Positions 1 through 6,176 of a stretch of DNA of 10,186 nucleotides are shown one piece after another. Numbering within the stretch: position 1 is the first letter of the stretch; every line of letters begins with the position of its first letter. The stretch covers positions 1-10,186 of the forward strand of contig JALOLQ010000045.1 of assembly GCA_025455895.1 (NCBI GenBank). The letters are read 5' to 3'. Position numbers and translations under genes: made by a program. Below the pieces are notes generated by a model. It had not been told where the DNA came from and made no database searches. It saw only the letters and a program-made list of their open reading frames with translations. Origin of the DNA: Solirubrobacteraceae bacterium (GTDB taxonomy: Bacteria; Actinomycetota; Thermoleophilia; Solirubrobacterales; Solirubrobacteraceae).

Positions 1-42
1 CCGATGACCTGGGACGACTACCGGCGCGGGCAGCGCGGCTGA
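1..42 (+). CDS. fmt: Methionyl-tRNA formyltransferase, C-terminal end (partial)
   Basis: Only the last 13 codons are visible, ending PMTWDDYRRGQRG and a TGA at 40-42. A final stretch of the type 'M-x-W/A-D/E-x-x-R-G' is common at the end of Fmt proteins, and fmt is very often directly upstream of rsmB in bacteria. The stop overlaps the rsmB start by one base (TGATG), so the two genes are probably translationally coupled. Fmt formylates the initiator Met-tRNA using 10-formyl-tetrahydrofolate. The call rests on context plus a very short tail; no catalytic motif lies inside the window. Confidence 0.6.
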   Translation, partial: PMTWDDYRRGQRG

Positions 43-1247
43 TGGCGGCGCCGCCCCGCGACCGCGTGAGCCCGGCGCGGCGCGCGGCCTTCGAGGTCGT
101 CCTGCGCACGCTCGACGGCGGCGCCTACGCCGACCGCGCCCTGCACGGCGCCGCGCGCGGCCTCGAGCCGCGCGACCGCGCGCTCGCCAAGCGCCTGGCC
201 TTCGGGACCGTCCAGCGCCGCGGCACGCTCGACTGGATCATCGCCCGCTACGCCAAGGGCTCGCTCGAGCCGCGCGTGCGCGCCGCGCTGCACCTCGGCC
301 TCGAGCAGCTGCTGTTCCTCGACGGCATCCCCGACCACGCGGCGATCGACGAGGCGGTCGAGCTCGCCAAGCCGAGCCGCGGGCACCGCGTCGTCAACGC
401 CGTCCTGCGCCGCGTGCAGCGCGAGGGCGTCGAGCTGCCCGCCGATGACACGCCCGAGGGCGCGGCGATCCGCCATGCGCACCCGGAGTGGATCGTCCGG
501 CTGTGGTGGGACTGGCTCGGACCGGACGAGACCCGCGCCCTGCTGGCGGCCGGCAACGCGCCCGCGGAGACCGTGCTGCGCGTCAACCCGCTCGCCGGCG
601 GGGTGGACCTGAGCGACATCCCCGGCCGCCGCGACGGCGAGGCGATCGTCGTCGAGGGCGCGTTCGACGCGTTCGCCCATCCGGGGTTCGCCGCCGGCGC
701 CTTCACGCCGCAGTCGCGCGCCGCCCAGCGCGTGGGGCGCTTCCTGGACCCGCAGCCCGGCGAGCGCGTGCTCGACCTGTGCGCCGCGCCCGGCGGCAAG
801 ACGACGCACCTGGCCGCGCTCATGGAGGACCGCGGCGAGGTCGTCGCCGTCGAGCGCCACGAGGGGCGCGCCACGGCGCTCGAGCGCACCTGTGCGCGGA
901 TGCACGCGCGCAGCGTGCGCGTGGTCTGCGCCGACGCCGCGGAGTTCCACGACCCCGCGGGCTTCGACCGCGTGCTGCTCGACCCGCCGTGCAGCGGGCT
1001 CGGGACGCTCCGGTCCCACCCCGACCTGCGCTGGCGCGTCCAGCCCGAGGACCTCCCGCCGCTGGTCGCCCAGCAGGACGCGCTGCTCGCCGCGGCGCGC
1101 GCGAACCTGCGCCCCGGCGGCGTGCTCGTCTACGCGGTCTGCACGCTCTCGCCGACCGAGGAACGCCTGCAAACCGGGGATTCCTGGCGCACCCTGCCGA
1201 GCCGTGACGACACCGACGGTTTCTATAGTGCCCGCGATGGAGGTTGA
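42..1247 (+). CDS. rsmB: 16S rRNA (cytosine-C5)-methyltransferase RsmB
   Basis: This 401-residue protein should methylate C967 of 16S rRNA using S-adenosylmethionine. Residues about 10-130 form a NusB-like RNA-binding domain. The Rossmann methyltransferase domain follows, with the SAM motif DLCAAPGGKTTHLA at 245-258, an acidic SAM-binding residue near E271, the DPPCSGLG motif at 314-321 (Cys317, the Cys that releases the product) and the catalytic Cys367 in VCTLSPTEE. The C-terminal DGFYSA matches the usual DGFFxA ending. The ATG at 42 overlaps the upstream stop and lacks a clear Shine-Dalgarno, which fits coupling to fmt. One oddity is that only 17 residues separate SPTEE from DGFYSA, where E. 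coli RsmB has roughly twice that, and this part is less GC-rich than the rest. The last 11 bases overlap the next gene. Identity is secure; whether the tail is natural is not. Confidence 0.93.
   Translation: MAAPPRDRVSPARRAAFEVVLRTLDGGAYADRALHGAARGLEPRDRALAKRLAFGTVQRRGTLDWIIARYAKGSLEPRVRAALHLGLEQLLFLDGIPDHAAIDEAVELAKPSRGHRVVNAVLRRVQREGVELPADDTPEGAAIRHAHPEWIVRLWWDWLGPDETRALLAAGNAPAETVLRVNPLAGGVDLSDIPGRRDGEAIVVEGAFDAFAHPGFAAGAFTPQSRAAQRVGRFLDPQPGERVLDLCAAPGGKTTHLAALMEDRGEVVAVERHEGRATALERTCARMHARSVRVVCADAAEFHDPAGFDRVLLDPPCSGLGTLRSHPDLRWRVQPEDLPPLVAQQDALLAAARANLRPGGVLVYAVCTLSPTEERLQTGDSWRTLPSRDDTDGFYSARDGG
1224..1229 (+). promoter_or_regulatory. Candidate -10 box of a leaderless promoter for the zinc-ribbon gene
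   Basis: TATAGT matches five of six positions of the TATAAT consensus and lies in the last codons of rsmB. Seven bases separate it from the ATG at 1237, so a transcript starting at the usual distance would begin at the A of the start codon. No Shine-Dalgarno precedes that ATG, as expected of a leaderless mRNA, which is common in actinobacteria. The -35 region is poor: nothing good at 16-18 bases, and GTGACG at 1204-1209 is too close at 14. The box uses the codons TAT and AGT, both unusual in this GC-rich sequence. Confidence 0.5.
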
Positions 1248-1455
1248 GGTCGGCCTGCGCTGTCCCGCCTGCGGCGAGCCCTGGCTGCGCCCGTCCTCCG
1301 TGCCCGGCCGCTATCGCTGCGTCAACTGCCTGCACCGCTTCGAGCTGCGCTCGGTCTGCCCGGGCTGCGGCGAGCACCAGACGATCGTGCGCATGACGAG
1401 CACCGCGACCACCGAGTGCTCGGGCTGCGGCTCCTCGATGCTGGTCGAGGTGTGA
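1237..1455 (+). CDS. Small protein with two zinc ribbons, function unknown
   Basis: The 72-residue product (starting MEVEVGLRCPACG) has eight cysteines in four CxxC knuckles: C9/C12, C28/C31, C41/C44 and C61/C64. The spacing of 16-17 residues between the paired knuckles suggests two consecutive zinc ribbons, each binding one zinc. Little else is in the chain, so it is probably a nucleic-acid- or protein-binding adaptor; no enzymatic motif is visible. The ATG overlaps the end of rsmB by 11 bases and rpe follows four bases after the stop, placing it inside the translation/housekeeping operon. It may also have its own promoter (the -10 box at 1224-1229). I do not recognise a named family. That the frame is real is supported by the regular Cys pattern, the position and a good ribosome site for the next gene at its end. 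Confidence 0.85.
   Translation: MEVEVGLRCPACGEPWLRPSSVPGRYRCVNCLHRFELRSVCPGCGEHQTIVRMTSTATTECSGCGSSMLVEV
1447..1452 (+). promoter_or_regulatory. Ribosome binding site for rpe
   Basis: GAGGTG lies in the last codons of the zinc-ribbon gene, seven bases before the GTG at 1460. It fixes GTG 1460 as the rpe start; the next in-frame candidate would remove the conserved APSILAAD strand. Confidence 0.6.
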
Positions 1456-1459
1456 GCGC

Positions 1460-2058
1460 GTGAGCCCGCCCGAGCAGATCCGCGGCCCGCAGGTCGCGCC
1501 GTCGATCCTCGCCGCCGACATGGGACGCCTGCGCGAGCAGGTCCGGGAGGTCGCCGACGCCGGCGCGCGGATCGTCCACGTGGACATCATGGACGGGCAC
1601 TTCGTCCCGCCGCTCTCGATGGGCCCGAGCGCCTGCGCGGCGCTGCGCGACCTCGGCCTGCACCTCGAGGTGCACCTCATGGTCGAGCACCCCGAGCGCA
1701 CCCAGATCGACGCCTTCGCCGCCGCTGGGGCGCACACGATCATCGTCCACGCCGAGTCTGCCCGGCGACGCCGCTCGACGCGTTCCGCGAGGTCGAGGTC
1801 GACGTCGCGCTGCTGATGACGGTGAACCCCGGCTGGGGCGGCCAGTCGTTCATCCCCGAGAGCCTCGAGCGGCTGCGGCGGCTGCGCGAGATCGTCGGCC
1901 CCGAGGTCGAGATCGAGGTCGACGGCGGGGTGGACCGCACGACCGCCGCGCCCGCCCGCGCCGCCGGGGCCAGCCGCTTCGTCGCCGGGACCGCGGTCTT
2001 CGGCGCGCCCGATCCGGCCGCCGCGTTCCGCGAGCTGACCGGGCTCGTCGGCGGCTGA
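1460..2058 (+). pseudogene. rpe: Ribulose-phosphate 3-epimerase, broken by an internal deletion and frameshift
   Basis: Rpe interconverts ribulose 5-phosphate and xylulose 5-phosphate in the pentose phosphate pathway. The first part (1460 to about 1756) carries APSILAAD, HVDIMDGHF, HLMVEHP and IIVHAE, covering the substrate Ser and metal-binding His/Asp. The second part, in another frame from about 1759, reads PATPLDAF, then LLMTVNPGWGGQSF, VDGGVD and FVAGTAVFG to the normal C-terminus. In family members IIVHAE and PATPL are separated by about 20 residues that are absent here, with a net loss of 3n+1 bases. In the first frame, translation continues through an arginine/serine-rich nonsense tail to TGA 1814-1816, which overlaps an ATG at 1816 in the second frame. 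There is no homopolymer at the join, so a simple base-calling slip is unlikely. It may be a true deletion, an assembly join, or much less likely a split gene read by reinitiation. Family identity is certain; its functional state is not. Confidence 0.8.
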
Positions 2059-2080
2059 CGGCGCCACCCATGTGAAGAGG

Positions 2081-2092
2081 GGGGTTCGCCCC
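2081..2092 (+). other. Short GGGG-TTCG-CCCC hairpin between rpe and the ABC ATPase
   Basis: A four-base-pair GC stem closes a TTCG tetraloop, a very stable RNA hairpin type. It lies 22 bases after the rpe stop and 37 before the ABC start. There is no T-run, so it could be a weak terminator after rpe, a leader hairpin or chance in GC-rich DNA. Confidence 0.25.
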
Positions 2093-2129
2093 AGTGCCGG
2101 ATCGCGCCCGACGTGCAAGGGTGCAGGCC

Positions 2130-2900
2130 ATGACCACCGAGACCCGCCCCGAGGCGCCCGCCCCCGGCTCCGGAGCCGCCCCGATCGTCGCCGCGCACGA
2201 GCTGACCCGCATCTTCGGCGAGGGCGAGGCCGAGGTCCACGCGCTCGAGGACGTGACGGTGGACTTCCCGCGCGGGCGGTTCACCGCGATCATGGGCCCC
2301 TCCGGGTCCGGCAAGTCGACCCTCATGCACTGCCTGGCCGGCCTGGATCAGCCGACGCGCGGCAGCGTCGTGCTCGACGGCACCGAGCTCGCCGGCCTCG
2401 ACGACCGGGCGCTCACCGAGCTGCGCCGCGAGAAGGTCGGCTTCATCTTCCAGTCGTTCAACCTGCTGCCGGTGCTCACGGCGCGCGAGAACATCGAGCT
2501 TCCGCTGTCGATCGCGGGCCGCAGCCCCGAGGGGGACTGGGTCGAGCGGGTGATCGACACGGTCGGCATCCGCGACCGCCTCACGCACCGCCCGAGCGAG
2601 CTCTCCGGCGGCCAGCAGCAGCGCGTCGCGGTGGCGCGCGCGCTCGCCTCGCAGCCGGCCGTCGTGTTCGCCGACGAGCCGACGGGGAACCTCGACTCGA
2701 AGTCCGGGCACGACGTCCTGGACCTGCTGCGCCGCTCGGTCGACGAGTTCGGCCAGACGATCGTCATGGTCACCCACGACGCGAACGCCGCCTCGGTCGC
2801 CGACCGCCTGCTGCTGCTCCAGGACGGCCACGTCGTCCACGACGGCGAGGCCGGCAGCGCCGGCGAGGTGTTCGAGCTGCTCAAGGGCCTGGGGGCGTAG
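2130..2900 (+). CDS. ABC transporter ATP-binding protein, MacB/LolD type
   Basis: The 256-residue cytoplasmic ATPase would power the FtsX-type permease encoded four bases downstream. All nucleotide-binding elements are intact: Walker A GPSGSGKS at 56-63, Q-loop Q108 in FIFQSFNLLP, signature LSGGQ at 158-162, Walker B VVFADEP at 178-184 with catalytic E183, and H-loop H216. The GNLDS after Walker B and the FQSFNLLP stretch are typical of the MacB/LolD/FtsE-like group that drives mechanotransmission rather than substrate passage through a channel. I chose ATG 2130 because AAGGG lies eight bases before it; an in-frame GTG at 2094 would add 12 residues, but the hairpin overlaps it. The first 20 residues are a Pro/Ala-rich leader before the ATPase fold. 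The substrate cannot be read from the sequence. Confidence 0.93.
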   Translation: MTTETRPEAPAPGSGAAPIVAAHELTRIFGEGEAEVHALEDVTVDFPRGRFTAIMGPSGSGKSTLMHCLAGLDQPTRGSVVLDGTELAGLDDRALTELRREKVGFIFQSFNLLPVLTARENIELPLSIAGRSPEGDWVERVIDTVGIRDRLTHRPSELSGGQQQRVAVARALASQPAVVFADEPTGNLDSKSGHDVLDLLRRSVDEFGQTIVMVTHDANAASVADRLLLLQDGHVVHDGEAGSAGEVFELLKGLGA

Positions 2901-2904
2901 GCCG

Positions 2905-5460
2905 GTGCGCAAGGTCGTCCTGCGCGGGCTCGTCGCCCGCAAGCTGCGCTTCACGCTGACGCTGCTCGCCGTCGCTCTCGGCGTGGCGCTGATCGCGGCG
3001 ACGTACGTCTTCACCGACACGATCAACGCGAGCTTCGACCGCATCTTCCAGGAGGGCGCGAAGAACGTCGACGCCGCCGTGACGGCCAAGCAGGGCCTCG
3101 CCACCGGCGATCAGGGCGGCACGGCGCGGGTCGTCCCGTTCTCGGTCCTCGGCCGGGTCGAGGCGGACCCCGGCGTCGAGGTCGCCGAGGGCAACGTCTT
3201 CGACTCCGGCACGATCCTCGGCCGCGACGGCGAGCGGATCGGCCGCGGCGCGCCGAACTTCATCGCCTCGGCCTCGCAGGACCCGCGCTTCGAGACCTTC
3301 CGCCTGGACGCCGGGCGCTTCCCGCGCACCGCCGACGAGGCGCTCGTGGACAAGGCCACCGCCGACAAGGAGGGCTTCCGCGTCGGCGGCACCGTCCAGG
3401 TGCAGGGCGAGGCCCCGCGCAAGGCCTACGAGATCGTCGGCATCGGCAGCATCGCGGGCGTCTCGTCGTTCGGCGGCGCGGCGATCGTCGAGCTGACCCT
3501 CGACGAGGCCGTGCGGATGCTGGGCAAGCCCGGCTACGACCAGGTGATCGCGGCGGCGCGGCCCGGGGTGACCCCCGAGGCGCTCGTGCGCTCGCTGCGC
3601 GCCGACCTCCCGCGCACGCTGAACGTGCGCACCGGCGAGGGTCAGGCCGACGAGCAGGCGCGCGAGACGAACGACAGCCTCGGCTTCCTGAGGACCGCGC
3701 TGCTCGCGTTCGCCGGGATCGCGCTGTTCGTCGGCGCGTTCATCATCTTCAACTCGTTCTCGATCACCGTCCAGCAGCGGCTGCGCGAGCTCGGCCTGCT
3801 GCGCACGATGGGCGCCAGCCGCCGTCAGGTGCTCGCGTCGGTCATCGCCGAGGGCCTGCTGATCGGTTTCGCCGGCTCGCTGCTCGGCCTGGCGCTCGGG
3901 CTCGCGCTCGCGCCGGGCCTGAAGGCGATGTTCGTCGCCTTCGGGATCGACCTGCCGACGACCGAGCTCCAGGTGCAGACGCGCACGATCGTCGTGGCGC
4001 TCGCGGTCGGCACCGTCGTCTCGATGCTCGCCAGCATCGCGCCGGCGGTCCGGGCGACGCGGGTCCCGCCGATGGCGGCGCTGCGCGAATCGGCCGCGCC
4101 GACGACCGCCCGCGTCTCGCGCCGCGCCACGATCCTCGCGCTGCTGCTCACCGCCGCCGGCGTCGTGCTGATCTGCCTGGGCCTGTTCGGCTCGGGCTCG
4201 GCCAACCAGCGCCTGGGGGCGACCGGCGCCGGGGTCGCGGTCGCGTTCCTCGGGGTGGCGCTGCTCACCCCGTTCGCGATCCGGCCGCTGGCGAGCCTCA
4301 TGGGCCGCCCGGTGCAGGCGATCGCCGGGTTCCCGGGCCGGCTGGCGCGCGAGAACGCGGTGCGCCAGCCCGCGCGGACGGCCGCGACGGCGGCGGCGCT
4401 CATGGTCGGGGTGGCGCTCGTGACCTTCGCGACGATCTTCGCCGCCGGCGCGCGCACGACCGTGAAGAACGCGGTGGAGGACAACCTCAAGGCGCCGCTG
4501 GTGGTGCAGAACAGCAACGGGTTCTCCCCGTTCAGCCCCGCCGTCGTGCCGGCGATCCGCCGGGTGGACGGGGTCGAGGCGGTGAGCGCGCTCGGCTCCT
4601 CGCAGGCCCGGATCCGCGGGATCGACGGCGACCAGGGCGTCACCGGCGTGGACCCCGCGACGCTCGAGGACCTCTGGCGCGTGCAGATCTCCGAGGGCCC
4701 GCCCGACGCCGTCGCCCAGCTCGCGCGGCCGGGCACGACGCTCGTGCGCCAGACGTTCGCCGACGACCACGGCACCGAGGTCGGGGACACCCTCGTCGCC
4801 CGCACGCCGGTGCGGGGCGCGGAGACGCTGCGCGTGGTGGGGATCCTCGACGACGAGGCGGGCCTGTTCGCGGCGCTCACCGTCTCGAACGCCGAGCTGG
4901 TGCGCGCGTTCGGCGAGCGCAAGACCGCCTTCGCGTTCGTCGCCACGACGCCGGGCGCCCCGGTCGAAGCGGTCCAGCAACGGATCGATCGCCTGCTCGA
5001 GCAGCGCTTCCCGGAGGCGGAGGTCAAGACCCAGCAGGAGTTCGTCGATGCGCAGTCCGCGCAGGTCAACCAGCTGCTCGGGCTGATCTACGCGCTGCTC
5101 TCGCTGGCGATCATCGTCTCGCTGTTCGGCATCGTGAACACGCTCGTGCTCTCGATCAGCGAGCGCACGCGCGAGATCGGCATGCTGCGCGCCGTCGGCA
5201 CCACGCAGCGCCAGGTGCGCCGCGTGGTCCGCTGGGAGGCGGTGATCACCGCGCTGATCGGGGGCCTGATCGGCGCCGTCGTCGGCGTGATCCTGGCGAT
5301 CCTCTTCACGCAGCCGCTCGACGGGTTCACGCTCGCGATCCCCGTCTGGACGATCCTCGGGCTCGTCGTGCTCTCCGGCCTGGCCGGCGTGCTCGCCGCG
5401 GCGCTGCCCGCGCGCCGTGCGGCGAGGCTCGACGTGCTCGAGGCGCTGGCCTACGAGTAG
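2905..5460 (+). CDS. ABC transporter permease with two FtsX domains
   Basis: This 851-residue membrane protein partners the upstream ATPase. It starts at GTG four bases after the ATPase stop. It contains a tandem duplication. The first half has a membrane segment at about 16-36, an extracytoplasmic MacB-PCD-like domain to about 255, and FtsX membrane segments near 262-284, 311-335 and 362-385. Two extra segments at about 408-428 and 438-460 link to the second half, which has a segment at 491-515, another extracytoplasmic domain and FtsX segments near 724-749, 777-803 and 814-837. That gives ten segments. Both FtsX units carry the coupling-helix pattern with R-x-x-x-I/L-G-x-L-R-x-x-G-x-x-x-x-Q (about 292-308 and 754-770). 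Proteins of this layout in actinobacteria are annotated as exporters of peptides or lipid-linked substrates. No neighbouring gene reveals the substrate. Confidence 0.92.
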   Translation: MRKVVLRGLVARKLRFTLTLLAVALGVALIAATYVFTDTINASFDRIFQEGAKNVDAAVTAKQGLATGDQGGTARVVPFSVLGRVEADPGVEVAEGNVFDSGTILGRDGERIGRGAPNFIASASQDPRFETFRLDAGRFPRTADEALVDKATADKEGFRVGGTVQVQGEAPRKAYEIVGIGSIAGVSSFGGAAIVELTLDEAVRMLGKPGYDQVIAAARPGVTPEALVRSLRADLPRTLNVRTGEGQADEQARETNDSLGFLRTALLAFAGIALFVGAFIIFNSFSITVQQRLRELGLLRTMGASRRQVLASVIAEGLLIGFAGSLLGLALGLALAPGLKAMFVAFGIDLPTTELQVQTRTIVVALAVGTVVSMLASIAPAVRATRVPPMAALRESAAPTTARVSRRATILALLLTAAGVVLICLGLFGSGSANQRLGATGAGVAVAFLGVALLTPFAIRPLASLMGRPVQAIAGFPGRLARENAVRQPARTAATAAALMVGVALVTFATIFAAGARTTVKNAVEDNLKAPLVVQNSNGFSPFSPAVVPAIRRVDGVEAVSALGSSQARIRGIDGDQGVTGVDPATLEDLWRVQISEGPPDAVAQLARPGTTLVRQTFADDHGTEVGDTLVARTPVRGAETLRVVGILDDEAGLFAALTVSNAELVRAFGERKTAFAFVATTPGAPVEAVQQRIDRLLEQRFPEAEVKTQQEFVDAQSAQVNQLLGLIYALLSLAIIVSLFGIVNTLVLSISERTREIGMLRAVGTTQRQVRRVVRWEAVITALIGGLIGAVVGVILAILFTQPLDGFTLAIPVWTILGLVVLSGLAGVLAAALPARRAARLDVLEALAYE

Positions 5461-5462
5461 GG

Positions 5463-5485
5463 CCTCGGCCCCGGCTCAGCCGAGG
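5463..5485. terminator. Candidate bidirectional terminator between convergent genes
   Basis: CCTCGGC at 5463-5469 pairs perfectly with GCCGAGG at 5479-5485 around a nine-base loop. It starts three bases after the permease stop and includes the stop of the opposing gene at 5476-5478. No T-run follows on either strand, so it would be a non-canonical terminator. The position between two converging genes is the main support. Confidence 0.4.
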
Positions 5486-6147
5486 GCGCCGAGCGCGTCC
5501 CCGGCGAGCTTCGCGGCGAGGGCGAGGCACAGCACGGCGATGATCGTGCCGTTCTCGCGGACCATCCAGGCCCGCAGCCCGTCGAGCAGCGCCGGCCCGC
5601 GCTCGCGCATGAGCAGGTCGATCGCCGCCGGGAGCGCCGGCCCGATCGTCCCGAGCACGACGAACGCCGCCACGGCGACCGCCTGCTCGGCGGGCGGCAC
5701 GCCGGCCTGCGCGACCGCCACCGCCGCGGCGGCGGTCAGCAGCGGGTTCTTCGGCTTCACGGCGGCGAGCCCGGCGGCGAGCGCCGCCGCGCGCCCGGGA
5801 CGGATCGCGTCGAGCCGGCGCATCCAGCCGGGCAGCTCGGCGTCCTCGCCGTCCGCCGGGCGCCGGCGCCACTCGCGCACCGCCACGCCGACCAGCAGCG
5901 CCGCAAGCGCGAGGCGCACGACGCTCGTCCAGTCCGCCGCTGCGCCGCCGTCGGCCGCGTCGACGCCGTCGGCGATCAGCAGCACGATCGTGGCGACCAC
6001 GGCGAGCGAGAGCACCCACGCCGCGAGGAACGCCCACGCGGCGCGGCGGCCGTGCGCGCCGCCGAGGATCAGCGTCACGGCGAGGATCGCGAGCGGGCTG
6101 AGCGTCACGCCGACGCCGAAGGCCAGGACCTCCCCGATCGCGGACAC
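5476..6147 (-). CDS. GAP-family (SfLAP-like) integral membrane protein
   Basis: The 223-residue protein is mostly hydrophobic, with about six membrane segments: roughly 5-28, 36-60, 75-92, 118-138, 150-172 and 200-220. The start (GVGVTLSPLAILAVTLIL) and the middle (KPKNPLLTAAAAVAVAQAG) resemble the GAP/Sap family, whose mycobacterial members act in export or addressing of glycopeptidolipid and sulfolipid-1; the fold is related to LysE-type exporters. The role here is therefore probably export of a lipid or small molecule, but no substrate can be named. The start is GTG at 6147; AGGA on the minus strand lies seven bases upstream. The ATG at 6155 is out of frame. It lies 29 bases after the RTX gene on the same strand and ends 15 bases from the convergent ABC permease. 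Confidence 0.75.
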   Translation of the reverse strand: MSAIGEVLAFGVGVTLSPLAILAVTLILGGAHGRRAAWAFLAAWVLSLAVVATIVLLIADGVDAADGGAAADWTSVVRLALAALLVGVAVREWRRRPADGEDAELPGWMRRLDAIRPGRAAALAAGLAAVKPKNPLLTAAAAVAVAQAGVPPAEQAVAVAAFVVLGTIGPALPAAIDLLMRERGPALLDGLRAWMVRENGTIIAVLCLALAAKLAGDALGALG

Positions 6148-6166
6148 CGGCCCATCCTAGGGGCCG
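6148..6166 (-). promoter_or_regulatory. Hairpin that also contains a -10-like box between the RTX and GAP genes
   Basis: CGGCCC (6148-6153) pairs with GGGCCG (6161-6166) around a seven-base loop, 10 bases after the RTX stop. On the minus strand the loop reads CTAGGAT; TAGGAT fits the TANNNT -10 pattern and is six bases before the GTG of the GAP gene, as in leaderless promoters. The AGGA inside it is equally plausible as a Shine-Dalgarno. The three readings (terminator, promoter, ribosome site) cannot be separated from sequence. Confidence 0.3.
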
Positions 6167-6176
6167 CGATCGCCGG

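Noticed and set aside
820..2118. 432-codon minus-strand open frame across rsmB, the zinc-ribbon gene and rpe
   Set aside because: It crosses several recognised plus-strand genes and translates to Arg/Ala-rich sequence without motifs.
2094..2129. Earlier GTG start (2094) for the ABC ATPase
   Set aside because: It has no ribosome site and begins at the edge of the GGGG-TTCG-CCCC hairpin, while ATG 2130 has AAGGG at good spacing.
2881..4980. 699-codon minus-strand open frame opposite the ABC permease
   Set aside because: Arg/Glu/Asp-rich low-complexity translation typical of antisense frames in high-GC genes. The plus-strand permease has clear domains and membrane segments.
6166..6173. GCGATCGC palindrome, like the cyanobacterial HIP1 repeat
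   Set aside because: A single copy of an eight-base GC-rich palindrome is expected by chance here, and nothing else suggests a cyanobacterium.
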